The notes: a model not told the origin generated them from the letters alone. A stretch of 64,000 nt of DNA from JAPLKB01 sp964532465 (GCA_964532465.1 CAZHHX010000018.1:1-64000); one strand, 5' to 3'. Shown: positions 33,147-42,475, counted from the stretch's first letter. Translations and numbers: made by a program.

Positions 33147-34514
33147 ATGATATGTGCTGATGATATAGACTATTTAAAAGCAATCCTTGGCAGCGACAGG
33201 GTTTCTACGGGGGAATCAGTGCTGGAGACTCATTCTCATGACGAGTCTTATCACAGCCATATGCCCCCTGATGTAGTTGTATGGCCTCACACAACAGAGG
33301 AGGCAAGCAGTCTGGTGAAATGGGCTTATGATAAGCATATCCCCATTACACCCTGGGGTGCAGGAACAAGCCTGGAAGGTAACCCTATTCCCGTAAATGG
33401 CGGGATGCTGATAAATTTTCAGGAGATGGACAAGATCATTACCGTACGACAACAGGACTTTCAGGTAGATCTCCAGGCCGGGGTGATTTATAAGGAATTG
33501 AACAAAGTTCTTGGTCATCACGGCCTTTTTTTTCCGCCTGATCCCGGGGCTGCAGCTACAATAGGCGGCATGATCGGCAATAATGCCAGCGGTATCCGCA
33601 CGGTGAAATACGGTGCAACAAAAGATTATGTGATGAGACTTGTTGTTGTACTGCCCGGAGGCAGGGTCATTCATGCAGGGAACAGGGCAAGGAAAAGTTC
33701 ATCCGGCTATAACCTCGTATCTCTATTTACAGGGTCAGAAGGTACGCTGGGATTTGTAACAGAAGCAACGTTAAGACTCATCCCTTTACCGGTCAATTTT
33801 ATGGCAATCAGGGCAACCTTCCCTTCAGTCTTTGACGCGACAAATACAGTATTCCAGATCATGAATTCAGGGCTTTTGCCTGCTGCCATGGAATTTCTCG
33901 ATGAAAAGGTAATTAAAGCTCTGAATAAAGACCATAGCCTATCCCTTGAAGAACTGCCTACACTGCTTATGGAATTCCACGGATTCAGCGAGAATGGACT
34001 CCAGGAGGAAATGGTCTTTGTCGATGAGATATGCCGTGAAAACAACCTTGCAACTATTGATAAAGGCATAGGGCAAACCGAAAGAAGCCGTCTCTGGGAG
34101 ATGCGCCATCTTACATTCGAGTCAATTAAAAGATCTCATCCGGGATTACTCCCCCTGATTATGGATGTTGCCGTACCGCTGTCCTGTTACAGCGAAATGG
34201 CAGGGTATACAAAAGAAGAGGTAAAAGACCTCCTGGCATATGTTTTTGGTCACGCAGGCGACGGGAATATTCATGTAGTAGTGCTGGACGACCCACACGA
34301 CAAAGACAGATGGAAACGGGTAGAAGAGGCAAACCGAAAGATCGTTTATAAAGCCCTTGAATTCGGCGGCACATGCACTGGCGAGCATGGCGTAGGAATA
34401 GGCAAGAGAGAGTTTTTGTCTCGGGAGCACGGTGAAGCTCTTGAAGTAATGAAGGCTTTAAAGCAGTCTATTGACCCTGAAGGACTTATGAATCCGGGGA
34501 AGTTTTTTCTGTGA
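33147..34514 (+). CDS. FAD-linked oxidase, GlcD/D-lactate dehydrogenase type
   Basis: Oxidises a 2-hydroxy acid such as D-lactate or glycolate. 455 residues: FAD-binding PCMH domain with VVWPHTTEEAS, TPWGAGTSLEGN, PPDPGAAATIGGMIGNNASG (the PPDP...GG..A.NASG family block) and KYGATKDYV, then an FAD-oxidase C domain with FGHAGDGNIHVVV and CTGEHGVGIGKREF. GGAGGTACAG precedes the ATG. The Fe-S partner GlcF-type subunit is not adjacent; the CCG protein at the right edge is one possible partner type but lies 30 kb away. Confidence 0.92.
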   Translation: MICADDIDYLKAILGSDRVSTGESVLETHSHDESYHSHMPPDVVVWPHTTEEASSLVKWAYDKHIPITPWGAGTSLEGNPIPVNGGMLINFQEMDKIITVRQQDFQVDLQAGVIYKELNKVLGHHGLFFPPDPGAAATIGGMIGNNASGIRTVKYGATKDYVMRLVVVLPGGRVIHAGNRARKSSSGYNLVSLFTGSEGTLGFVTEATLRLIPLPVNFMAIRATFPSVFDATNTVFQIMNSGLLPAAMEFLDEKVIKALNKDHSLSLEELPTLLMEFHGFSENGLQEEMVFVDEICRENNLATIDKGIGQTERSRLWEMRHLTFESIKRSHPGLLPLIMDVAVPLSCYSEMAGYTKEEVKDLLAYVFGHAGDGNIHVVVLDDPHDKDRWKRVEEANRKIVYKALEFGGTCTGEHGVGIGKREFLSREHGEALEVMKALKQSIDPEGLMNPGKFFL

Positions 34515-34552
34515 TAAGCTGTTTAAAGAGCAGGATAAAGGAAAGCAGAATT

Positions 34553-34777
34553 TTATCTGATATAAATCTTTAAACCTCCTTCAGCAGCACCGTCGAGGCC
34601 GATTTCATTCCCCCATTCATCGAAAACCTTTTTACCGGATGTAATATTCTTCAAAAGGTCGGCAGCAATAAGAGCATGTCTGACAGTCATGCCGGGGGGA
34701 AGATTGATTTCCTCATCATTGACAAGAATTTTTATACCAAGCTCCGTCAGTATAGTATCACTACAATTTGGTTTCAA
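34553..34777 (-). CDS. Small beta-grasp (ThiS/MoaD-like) protein
   Basis: 74 residues with a ubiquitin-like pattern: IKILVNDEEINLPPGMTVRHALIAADLL, then KKVFDEWGNEIGLDGAAEGGLKIYIR. It lacks a C-terminal GG: the GG is six residues from the end, so it cannot act as a classical sulfur carrier unless processed. The start is uncertain (TTG 34777); the frame overlaps the end of the 5'-nucleotidase by 17 bases, which supports co-translation. No family name is given. Confidence 0.6.
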   Translation of the reverse strand: MKPNCSDTILTELGIKILVNDEEINLPPGMTVRHALIAADLLKNITSGKKVFDEWGNEIGLDGAAEGGLKIYIR

Positions 34778-36329
34778 CGATTCTTGCTTCTGTTGCCGGC
34801 GCTATCTTTTTTCGGGATTTTATATAGTCAATAACAATATCCCTTAGCCATCTGCCGGGATCATTGTAAATAATGCCTCTTCCTTTTATTGCCCCTCCTG
34901 TTACCGAATAATCCTTTGATGTATTTATTGCATCTTTGAATATTTTGTATCCGTCCCCGCCGGCCGCAAGAAAATCGTTTGTGCCCACAGTATATTGATT
35001 ATCAGGGTCCAGAGGTATGCCTGCAATGAAAATATCCTTAATTTTCGGTTGATTATCCCCGGAGTAAATATAACTGAAGGTAATACCCGATACCTGGGGA
35101 AATCTGCCCCCGCCTTCTTTTATTAATGATAGGGCATTCTCCAGGGTTTCCCGAATCTGTTTTCCGGTAAGGGTGAAGGCAATAATATAATTATCAAAGG
35201 GTAACGTGGTATATATATCATCAACTTTTATTGCTCCTTTTTTGATGCTTGTTCTTATGGAACCGCCATTAATTATTGCTATTTGCGCCCCGGATGTTTG
35301 TTTGATAATATCAGCCGTGAGATTTCCGAAGTTAGTCTCAGCTATTCTCGCATTTTTTCCGTCAAGATCAACTTCGGTTTCCCCGATAACTTCATTCATC
35401 AGCACGTCAACCTTTTTACTGTATTTGTCGATAATTGATGCTACAGCGTCATCTTTTTTTAATTGTTCCTGCTTTATTCCGACAAGTCTGTCATTTGTCT
35501 CTGTCATTTTATGATCTGTAACCTTAACATCTAATACGCCGAGAACCTTGCCGTGTTCCCATGCCTGCACAATCACTGTCTTTCCGACTAAAGCAGGGCG
35601 CTCAACCTTTGTGTGCGAGTGGCCGCCGACTATTATATCAATGTTCTTCACTCTTTCCGCAAGCATCATATCCTGATGATACCCTATATGGGACAGAACA
35701 ATGATCAAGTCCACCTTGTTCCGCAGTTCTTTGACATACTTCTCTGCTGTTTCGGCCTGAGAGAGAAATTTCAGACCTGTCAGGTTTTTCGGGTGTGTCA
35801 TTGTGGGCATTTCCTCTGCTGTTATGCCGATGATTGCCGTCTTTATCCCGTTCAGCTCTTTGAGCAGATAGGGTTGCATGGGCAACAATTCCGCTTTTAC
35901 AGGGGCTTGAGCATCCGGTTCCACATTCGCGCCGAGAACAGGAAACTTTGCTTCCCCAATCCTTTCTCTGAGTGCTTTTTGCCCGAAATCGAATTCATGG
36001 TTTCCCACAACCATGGCATCAAACTTCATTTCATTCATTACTTCAATAACCGATTTCCCCTGAAAGAGGTTTGCCCAGTTATTTCCCTGGATCATGTCTC
36101 CTGCAGCAAGAAAAAGCGTCGGTTTTTCCTTGCGGAGTTCGCCTGCCAGCCATGCAAGATTGGCAATACCGCCTGCATATTCATCTGAGCCATAAGGCTT
36201 ATAGCTTTGCGCAAAACCATGAAAATCATTCATGTAGAGGATTCTTATTTCGCTTTCATTCCCATGCAGGGTCGAGCCGCAAAGAATAAAAAAAAGGAGA
36301 CACGAAACAGCAATATAAAGTCTTTTCAA
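34761..36329 (-). CDS. Periplasmic 5'-nucleotidase/2',3'-cyclic phosphodiesterase (UshA family)
   Basis: Releases phosphate from nucleotides outside the cytoplasm. 522 residues: signal peptide (LKRLYIAVSCLLFFILCGSTLHG), metal motifs NDFHG, GDMIQGN, GNHEFDFG, SHIGYHQD and GGHSHT, and a C-terminal substrate domain with NGGSIRTS and AAGGDGYK. TTG 36329 was chosen because GGGAGG lies six bases upstream; an ATG-started frame to 36407 would overlap the upstream gene and bury the signal. It follows the aminotransferase homologue by 61 bases. Confidence 0.9.
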   Translation of the reverse strand: MKRLYIAVSCLLFFILCGSTLHGNESEIRILYMNDFHGFAQSYKPYGSDEYAGGIANLAWLAGELRKEKPTLFLAAGDMIQGNNWANLFQGKSVIEVMNEMKFDAMVVGNHEFDFGQKALRERIGEAKFPVLGANVEPDAQAPVKAELLPMQPYLLKELNGIKTAIIGITAEEMPTMTHPKNLTGLKFLSQAETAEKYVKELRNKVDLIIVLSHIGYHQDMMLAERVKNIDIIVGGHSHTKVERPALVGKTVIVQAWEHGKVLGVLDVKVTDHKMTETNDRLVGIKQEQLKKDDAVASIIDKYSKKVDVLMNEVIGETEVDLDGKNARIAETNFGNLTADIIKQTSGAQIAIINGGSIRTSIKKGAIKVDDIYTTLPFDNYIIAFTLTGKQIRETLENALSLIKEGGGRFPQVSGITFSYIYSGDNQPKIKDIFIAGIPLDPDNQYTVGTNDFLAAGGDGYKIFKDAINTSKDYSVTGGAIKGRGIIYNDPGRWLRDIVIDYIKSRKKIAPATEARIVETKL

Positions 36330-36390
36330 GCTAAACCTCCCTGGAATCCATTGGCTCATGTAAAGGGTAACTAATGTTGACGCTCGTTTT

Positions 36391-37455
36391 TCAATCGGCT
36401 GATTCATTTTGCCTGTCTGAAATAATAATATTTTTTATTGTTTTTATGAAACGGGCGTTAAACTTATGCGTTTTTATCGGCATCCTTATAAATGTGTTTT
36501 CGACATCATCTGCATATGCATCAATCAAAAAATTTCTTTTCAGGAATAAATTTTCCAAAACAAATATCGGCTGCCGGATTTTCAACAGAAAAAAATTACA
36601 GGGCGTGTCGAAGATTTTTAACCCGCTTATACCTTTCATCTTCTCCATAATAAATTGTTTTTCTTCTTTGATAAACCTCTGCGTTCTCTCTATATACCCT
36701 TTATCCTTCAATGAGGCAAGAGCAGCCATGTATGCTAAGGTTCCGACTTGCGGCAGCATGGTACTTTTGCTGATTTTATTAATTAATCCCGGTGAACCGA
36801 TCACGTAAGCGACAGGAAGTCCTGACAGAGCATGGAAGGCAGAAAATGTCCTGAATATGATAGTTTTTTCGGATTCAATAACCTGTCGAACAAGCGAAGC
36901 TGATTTTGTGAATTCGATATATGTTTCGTCAATTACCAGTATTTTACTTTGCCTGTCCGTCTCTTCAATGATACGGGCAAGGGTTTCCATGGAAAACTCT
37001 GAACCGGTTACATCATGGGGATTTGCCAGTACTGCCATATCAACATCCCGGACACATTCCATGAGCCTTTTGATATCAATGGAAAATCCGTTTTCCTCAA
37101 CTAGGGGAAGGACTATGACTTTCATACTGTACCTGTTAAATATTGTCATATATGTCGGCGAGACAGGCGATAGTGCAAAAACGTTTTTTGGCAGGGCTGT
37201 ATGTATTATGGCATTAAGTATATGGGACAGATCCTGTCCGAATATAATATTGTCTTCCCTGATTTGTTCTCTTTTGCAAATATATTGTTTCAGGTATCTG
37301 ATTTTTTCATCAGGAGGAAAGGAGATGTGTTTTATGCCCTTTCTTACGGCATGTTTTGCCTTGTTTGACGGGCCCAAGGGGTTTGTACCTGAGGAAAAAT
37401 CCATTACCTGCCTTAAGTCGCACCCTTTACTTTCTGCAAAATCATGGATATTCAT
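36391..37455 (-). CDS. HisC/CobD-like fold I aminotransferase homologue lacking the PLP lysine
   Basis: 354 residues, clearly related to histidinol-phosphate aminotransferase and CobD: DFSSGTNPLGPS at the start, N145 in LANPHDVTG, D176 in VIDETYIEF, and an Arg near the C-terminus (TFIRMP). At the Schiff-base position the family has S/T-K (as in RTFSKAFGLAGLR), but here it reads RTFS-A206-FHALSGLP. Lys is Ala, and the phosphate-binding Arg of the GLR motif is Pro214. The codon (GCC, 36838-36840) is clear. It is therefore probably not an active transaminase as such. It lies downstream of a TPR protein and upstream of the nucleotidase. Confidence 0.85.
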   Translation of the reverse strand: MNIHDFAESKGCDLRQVMDFSSGTNPLGPSNKAKHAVRKGIKHISFPPDEKIRYLKQYICKREQIREDNIIFGQDLSHILNAIIHTALPKNVFALSPVSPTYMTIFNRYSMKVIVLPLVEENGFSIDIKRLMECVRDVDMAVLANPHDVTGSEFSMETLARIIEETDRQSKILVIDETYIEFTKSASLVRQVIESEKTIIFRTFSAFHALSGLPVAYVIGSPGLINKISKSTMLPQVGTLAYMAALASLKDKGYIERTQRFIKEEKQFIMEKMKGISGLKIFDTPCNFFLLKIRQPIFVLENLFLKRNFLIDAYADDVENTFIRMPIKTHKFNARFIKTIKNIIISDRQNESAD

Positions 37456-37498
37456 GGGATTTTATTTATTCAACATACTTGATTGTGGACTAAGGGAA

Positions 37499-37969
37499 TT
37501 AACGCTGTTGTTTTTTTTCAATATAACTGAGCGCACCCTCTGAGAGCATCTTAATAACCGGTTCACTTGATTCATTTTGTACTTCTTTATACATCTTCTT
37601 TGATTCCTCGGTCTTTCCTTTTATGTAATAAATCTTGCCGAGATACAGCTTTGCTATGCTCTGTGTTTTTTTTCGTTTTTCATTTATAACCTTGTTCATT
37701 GCATCTTCGGCCTTTTTTAAAGCCTCTTCGTTCCCGGTAGCGCTAAATTCCTCAAAACCCTGAATGCCCTGAGAAAGCATATACTGGACCTTATCATCCT
37801 GTTTCTTTGCATAGAAGGTGTATGCAAATACACAAACGCAGATGATGAGAATCGCAGCAGCACCGGCAATACATATCTTAAGGTTTTCACGGACCCATTG
37901 AATAATGAATACAAAAGTTCTTATTACAATATCCGGCCTTTTTATTTCCTGCTTTACCTTGTTTTTCAT
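37499..37969 (-). CDS. Membrane-anchored TPR-like protein (YfgM-like)
   Basis: 156 residues: cytoplasmic N-terminus, one TM helix (~31-52, LKICIAGAAAILIICVCVFAYTF), then helical pairs with a TPR pattern (GIQGFEEFSATGNEEALKKAEDAMNKVI ... IAKLYLGKIYYIKGKTEESKKMYKEV). The topology resembles YfgM, which works with the Sec translocon or chaperones; that role here is inference. It is first of the four-gene minus-strand cluster. Confidence 0.7.
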   Translation of the reverse strand: MKNKVKQEIKRPDIVIRTFVFIIQWVRENLKICIAGAAAILIICVCVFAYTFYAKKQDDKVQYMLSQGIQGFEEFSATGNEEALKKAEDAMNKVINEKRKKTQSIAKLYLGKIYYIKGKTEESKKMYKEVQNESSEPVIKMLSEGALSYIEKKQQR

Positions 37970-38275
37970 TATGACTGGTATTTCAACATATAAGATTTAC
38001 CATGTCAACATTAAACCCGACTGACAGATTTTTCCTCTTGACTCATAATTCTCATTTTGTTATAACCGACCAAGATAAAAGGCTTTCCTGCCAATTTTAA
38101 AATAGACTTCCGCTGGCTTTTCTGTCGGCAGCCAGTATTACGGATTCAAGCGAGCGGCACCTATTCGGCTCCTCACCTGATTGAGAGAGGTGGGGTTCCG
38201 GATGAACTGTTCAAGCCGTTAGTTTTTGAGAAGACGACCCACCAATGCTAACACTTCGGAGGACAGGTAACAACA
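37970..38275. other. Divergent gap before the formyltransferase
   Basis: No gene. CTCACCT (~38173) and AGGTGGG (~38188) can form a short hairpin about 85 bp before the formyltransferase start; no riboswitch class was recognised. CGGAGGACAGGTAACAAC is the ribosome binding site of that gene. Confidence 0.35.
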
Positions 38276-39142
38276 ATGACGCCAAAATTAGTTTATAATC
38301 CTTCTTCTGCGCCAGTAAAATATGCCTGCGGAGTCTCCGGCTCCGGAAGCAATTACGATAAAATTTATGAATGGGATCCTCATAAACATCATGCAGTTTT
38401 CAGCAATGCACCGGGCTGTGAAGGCATAATAAAGGCAGAAAAACACGGCGCCCAAACAGTTTCGTTAGACTCCGACAGATATTTTCATGAAATGTGCGGG
38501 CTGGAAAGGGTTCCCAGGCACGGTTCTGAAAGAGACAGTTATGATATGGCAATCATGACCCTTATAGAACAGACTCTGAAAGGGCAGCCGGATCTTATTT
38601 GCCTGGCCGGATACGATCTATGGATAGGAAACTGGATGGTTGAGAGATACTATCCAAGGATTCTTAATGTTCATCCCGGTGATGCGAAAAAATATATAGG
38701 CCTTGGGTGGATACCTACTGCCAAGGCAATATTGGCAGAAGAAAGCTGTGTAAAATCAACTGTTTTTTTCGTAGATCAAAGCGATGACGGTGGCCCGATC
38801 CTGATTCAATCGGCATCATTCCCGCTTTCACGTTGGGATAATGAGTTGCGCGACATAAGAAGATTCGCAGAAAAAACAGAGGCAAGAGCTCTCAAAACAT
38901 TCAGGGAAAATGCGCAAAGAGAAGGAAACAATCTTTACAAATCACTTCAGGAGGTTTCTGCCAATATTCAGGAAGCGCTTAAAGTCGAAGGAGATTGGCA
39001 GATATACCCTTTTGCCGTACATGAACTTATTTTAAAAGGCCGAGCAGCCCTTGACGGCAGAACGCTCTATATAGACGGCGTTCAGATGCCTGAGGAAGGA
39101 TGGCAGGTTGATAAATATGGATTTGCCGCCAATATACGTTAA
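38276..39142 (+). CDS. Formyltransferase-fold protein (PurN-like)
   Basis: 288 residues. The GART fold is visible: CGVSGSGSNYDK (loop), PDLICLAGYDLW, RILNVHPGD with N131 and H133 (catalytic Asn/His), and D170/D171 in VDQSDDGGPIL (catalytic Asp). The N-H-D triad of glycinamide ribonucleotide formyltransferase is present. It is longer than PurN (~210), with an extra ~90-residue C-terminal helical part, and has DLWIGN where PurN has MRILS. The acceptor may therefore be different. It stands alone and has its own ribosome binding site. Confidence 0.8.
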   Translation: MTPKLVYNPSSAPVKYACGVSGSGSNYDKIYEWDPHKHHAVFSNAPGCEGIIKAEKHGAQTVSLDSDRYFHEMCGLERVPRHGSERDSYDMAIMTLIEQTLKGQPDLICLAGYDLWIGNWMVERYYPRILNVHPGDAKKYIGLGWIPTAKAILAEESCVKSTVFFVDQSDDGGPILIQSASFPLSRWDNELRDIRRFAEKTEARALKTFRENAQREGNNLYKSLQEVSANIQEALKVEGDWQIYPFAVHELILKGRAALDGRTLYIDGVQMPEEGWQVDKYGFAANIR

Positions 39143-39195
39143 AATTAATCCTAAAATGTTAGAAGGGGGGCGCTTTTGAGCCATCCTTTTTTAGT

Positions 39196-39239
39196 TATAC
39201 AAAAAATATTTTTGCCTTTCAGAAAAAGTCTTTTGTATA
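39196..39239. terminator. Possible bidirectional terminator between converging genes
   Basis: TATACAAAA (39196-39204) and TTTTGTATA (39231-39239) are complementary and lie between the formyltransferase and the MCP gene ends. The stem is AT-rich and the loop long, so strength is doubtful. Confidence 0.35.
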
Positions 39240-39250
39240 GCCTTAATCAA

Positions 39251-40876
39251 CTACAATTTAAACTCACTTACCGCTATTTCCATAGTCTCTGATAAATCTG
39301 ATAATTGTACTGATGACTGCGCGACATTCTCAGCAGAGGCGCATGTGTCTTTTGAGATTGATGCTATATGCTCTATGTCCTTACTTATTTCCTCAGAGGT
39401 TGCCGACATTTCTTCTGTCGCAGAGGCAATCTCCTGCACCATGACCTGAAGTTCGTCGGCGCTTACCACGATATCCTGAAGAGCGGACCCGGCTTTTATC
39501 ACGAGTTCCACGCCAAGGTTCACATTATTTGTGGCATTTTCCATAGAATTGACTGCCATAGAGACTTCGTCCTGAATGCCCTTTATCATTTGGCCGATTT
39601 CTGAAGTTGAATGGGCGGTTCTCTCTGCAAGCTTTCTCACCTCATCGGCAACTACTGCAAATCCTCTTCCCTGGTCTCCCGCGCGCGCTGCTTCTATTGC
39701 CGCATTTAGGGCTAAAAGATTTGTCTGATCTGCGATGTCATTGATAACATTTACGATATCGCCTATCTGTTTTGATCGTTCGCCAAGGGATTTCACAAAG
39801 TTTCCGGAATCATCAACAATCCTGGCAATTTCCTTCACTTTCTGCACTGATTTTGTGACTATCTGATCCCCTTCTTTTGCCACCATTACTGTATTTGAAG
39901 CAGATTTTGCGATATTATTCACGTTTTGTGCAATATCCAGGATGGTCTGGGACATTTCTTCCGAGGCTGTAGCAACCTGCGAGGATCTGCTTGCCTGCTC
40001 GTTTGATCCTGCAGACATCTGCCCGGCGCCGGAATTCATCTCCTGGGCTGCCGACGATATTTGATTTGCAGCCGACTTCATGTCTGTTACAACGGTTCGC
40101 CACTGCTTTTTGAGGCTTATCAGGGCATCTTTTACTACATTGAATTCATCTTTTGTTGCACCTCCGAGGTCTACCGCAAGGTCTCCATCGGCAAACCTTG
40201 TAGTCAGATAAGCGATACGGCTAATAGGCCGGAGTATGGACCTCGTTATCAAAAAGGCTGCCGCAGTGCCTATCGCCATTGATATAAAACCGCATATGAA
40301 AAGAAATATTTTTGCCCCGTTGTTGCTGTCCATAATCCCCTCAAGGCTTGTTTTCAAACCTTGATTCTGGTGCCGGACCATCTCATCCAGAGCGCTGATA
40401 AGCTCCTTCGATGCAGGCGCTGCCTCGTTCAAATATTTTTGTGAAGCTTCCGTATTGTTCCCACCTGCGCCAAAATCTATGATCTGATTATTTATTGCCT
40501 GAGCTTTTTCAAGCAGCACTTTGCACTTCCCGGTTATTGCTTTCCCTTTGTCGGTTGTTTCAAATTTTTCAAGCTTATCAATCTCTTCTTTGTACATCTT
40601 TGTTTTTGCTGTTATATTCTCTTTTTCCCTGTTTAATGTACTACTGTCCTTTTCTGACGCAATAATTGCCAATGAGTTTTGCACACTGTGAACGGCATTG
40701 ATTATTTTCTGTAATATTATTGTTTTTTCGTAGACAACATTTAAGATTTCATTTGTTCTGTTGCTTACGTTCCCCAAGCCAGCGAAAGAGATAACACAAA
40801 TAAGAACAACAAAAAATATGCACATCCCGAATGAGGTATACAGACGTTTTTTAATGCTTATATTTCGTAAATCCAT
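39251..40876 (-). CDS. Methyl-accepting chemotaxis protein
   Basis: 541 residues: TM1 (~12-34), a periplasmic four-helix sensor domain (~35-188), TM2 (~190-211), HAMP (~212-265), and a signalling coiled coil with the conserved hairpin tip IADQTNLLALNAAIEAARAGD and GRGFAVVADEVRKLAERT. Methylation-type Gln/Glu pairs occur in the flanking helices. No che genes are adjacent. It senses an unknown ligand. Confidence 0.95.
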   Translation of the reverse strand: MDLRNISIKKRLYTSFGMCIFFVVLICVISFAGLGNVSNRTNEILNVVYEKTIILQKIINAVHSVQNSLAIIASEKDSSTLNREKENITAKTKMYKEEIDKLEKFETTDKGKAITGKCKVLLEKAQAINNQIIDFGAGGNNTEASQKYLNEAAPASKELISALDEMVRHQNQGLKTSLEGIMDSNNGAKIFLFICGFISMAIGTAAAFLITRSILRPISRIAYLTTRFADGDLAVDLGGATKDEFNVVKDALISLKKQWRTVVTDMKSAANQISSAAQEMNSGAGQMSAGSNEQASRSSQVATASEEMSQTILDIAQNVNNIAKSASNTVMVAKEGDQIVTKSVQKVKEIARIVDDSGNFVKSLGERSKQIGDIVNVINDIADQTNLLALNAAIEAARAGDQGRGFAVVADEVRKLAERTAHSTSEIGQMIKGIQDEVSMAVNSMENATNNVNLGVELVIKAGSALQDIVVSADELQVMVQEIASATEEMSATSEEISKDIEHIASISKDTCASAENVAQSSVQLSDLSETMEIAVSEFKL

Positions 40877-41090
40877 TTTAATTTACCCCCTGCATCTTCA
40901 TTGTGCTATAGCATTCAACATTGCAGCCCATTTGTAATGTTATCGTTTTTCTTTAAATATTCTTAAGTTAATACATGGAATATTCGGGAAGATGCTCTGA
41001 GGATAAAAGCTATCCCAACAAGTTAATATTGCATAAAAATTAAAAAAACAACAATATCCTGTGTCAGGATAGCGGTTAAGCATAGTATGA

Positions 41091-41483
41091 CTAAGGATTT
41101 ACAGCAACCCAGGCCCTATGAGAAGGAATCCATTTACCGTCTACCCATTGACCGGGTACGGTAACCCACTGGCCGGGAGGGTTCTCGCCTCTGTATTGTC
41201 CTGAGACTCCTGGATCCGGATAGGCATAGACAGGCTGGGGAACTGGGTTGACATACACAACGGGCGGTGAATAAGTATATACAGGAGGGGGAACATACCA
41301 TGGGCCCACAAAGGCCGGTCCTACATAAACTCTGGGACGATACCACCCGTGTGATCTGTAAGGATCCCATCCGCCATGATACCTACCCCCTCCTCTCCAG
41401 GCGAAACTTGCAACGGGTAGGATAAGTGAGATTCCAAAAATAATAATCAAAGCTGCTAATATCTTTTTTCTCATTTTCATCAC
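41091..41483 (-). CDS. Exported Pro/Tyr-rich protein, paralogue 1
   Basis: 130 residues: signal peptide (KKILAALIIIFGISLILPVASFA), a Tyr/Pro/Gly-rich mature part (YVGPAFVGPWYVPPPVYTYSPP), and a C-terminal motif PPGQWVTVPGQWV-x3-WIPSHRAWV-x-VNP. The same motif closes the protein at 41713-42180, so they are paralogues. It resembles YXWGXW/BcpO-type repeat proteins of the envelope, but the exact family is not fixed. An AAAGG site precedes the start; the second Met (MRKK) may be the true one. Confidence 0.65.
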   Translation of the reverse strand: MMKMRKKILAALIIIFGISLILPVASFAWRGGGRYHGGWDPYRSHGWYRPRVYVGPAFVGPWYVPPPVYTYSPPVVYVNPVPQPVYAYPDPGVSGQYRGENPPGQWVTVPGQWVDGKWIPSHRAWVAVNP

Positions 41484-41616
41484 CTTTTTTCAGCCCTGTG
41501 ACAGGCATATTTGTTTATTATAGGATAGCAATAAGCATACCGGTCAATAAAAAATTGCAACATACTGTATTTGTTATATAACAAAATATCAAAGTATGGA
41601 CAATAAAAGAAAATAA

Positions 41617-41644
41617 TGTCGAAAAAGACATGGAATGTTCGACA
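41617..41644. promoter_or_regulatory. Paired TGTCGAA/TTCGACA site upstream of paralogue 1
   Basis: TGTCGAA (41617-41623), 14 bp, TTCGACA (41638-41644), about 135 bp upstream of the start. Confidence 0.45.
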
Positions 41645-41712
41645 AAATTGTTGTTTTATCATGTGCTGTCCTAATGTTTTCAAAATCATCCGAGTTATAG
41701 TCAAATGTCCTG

Positions 41713-42180
41713 TTATGGATTAACGGGTACCCATGCATTATGGGCCGGTATCCACTGGCCGTTTACCCATTGTCCCTGTACGGTAACCCACTGTCCGGGA
41801 GGCGCATCCTGGTTATAGGACGTTCCGTATGTATATGGCTGAACATAGGCAGGTGATCCGGATGAAGGAACGTTGTAGACAGCTTGCCGGGTAGGTGTGT
41901 ATCCCGGTTGAGACATGGCGCTGATGAGAATGGCGCCAAGCACAATACCGCCCAGTGCTGCTCCTGCGATAAGCAAACCGTTGTTGTTGTCGTTTGATCT
42001 CACAGAGCGGACATTATTGTAAGGATGGGGTGTCTGCCGCTCATAACGGTTGTAGTTGTTTACTGCCGCATGCTTGTAATCGCCCCGGCCACGGTCAAAA
42101 GAACTGCTATAGCTCACGGAAGGGTTCCCGATCATAATCCCCATTAATAAAACCAGTGCAATTACAATGATTTTTTTCAT
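41713..42180 (-). CDS. Exported protein, paralogue 2, with glycine-zipper segment
   Basis: 155 residues: signal peptide (KKIIVIALVLLMGIMIGNPSVSYS), a polar Arg/Asn-rich stretch, a glycine-zipper-like membrane segment LLIAGAALGGIVLGAILIS (~66-84), then a C-terminal motif PPGQWVTVQGQWV-x3-WIPAHNAWV-x-VNP shared with 41091-41483. ATG 42180 was chosen for GGAGGTTGG and the signal peptide; a longer frame to 42264 lacks both. Probably an envelope or outer-membrane component. Confidence 0.7.
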   Translation of the reverse strand: MKKIIVIALVLLMGIMIGNPSVSYSSSFDRGRGDYKHAAVNNYNRYERQTPHPYNNVRSVRSNDNNNGLLIAGAALGGIVLGAILISAMSQPGYTPTRQAVYNVPSSGSPAYVQPYTYGTSYNQDAPPGQWVTVQGQWVNGQWIPAHNAWVPVNP

Positions 42181-42333
42181 TTCCAACCTCCACAAATTAT
42201 TTTGCAAATATTTCCGATCATATACATAAACAAAGCAATATCTGTACCATAATCTACAATGCATGCATCTCTATATAATAGTTTATGATTTTAGATATCT
42301 CTGTCTTTAGTAGCTTAGATTTATATGCAAAAC

Positions 42334-42359
42334 TGTCGAAATACATATGCTATTCGACA
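42334..42359. promoter_or_regulatory. Paired TGTCGAA/TTCGACA site upstream of paralogue 2
   Basis: TGTCGAA (42334-42340), 12 bp, TTCGACA (42353-42359), about 155 bp upstream of the start at 42180. It matches the site at 41617-41644 in core and position. Confidence 0.45.
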
Positions 42360-42475
42360 AAAATGGTTATCATCTCTTCCACCGCATGTAATAAGAACTG
42401 AATAATACTGTCCTTCATACTGCCCTTGCTGTACTTTCAAAAAGCAGGAATCAAGGCGATAACAAAATTACTTCT

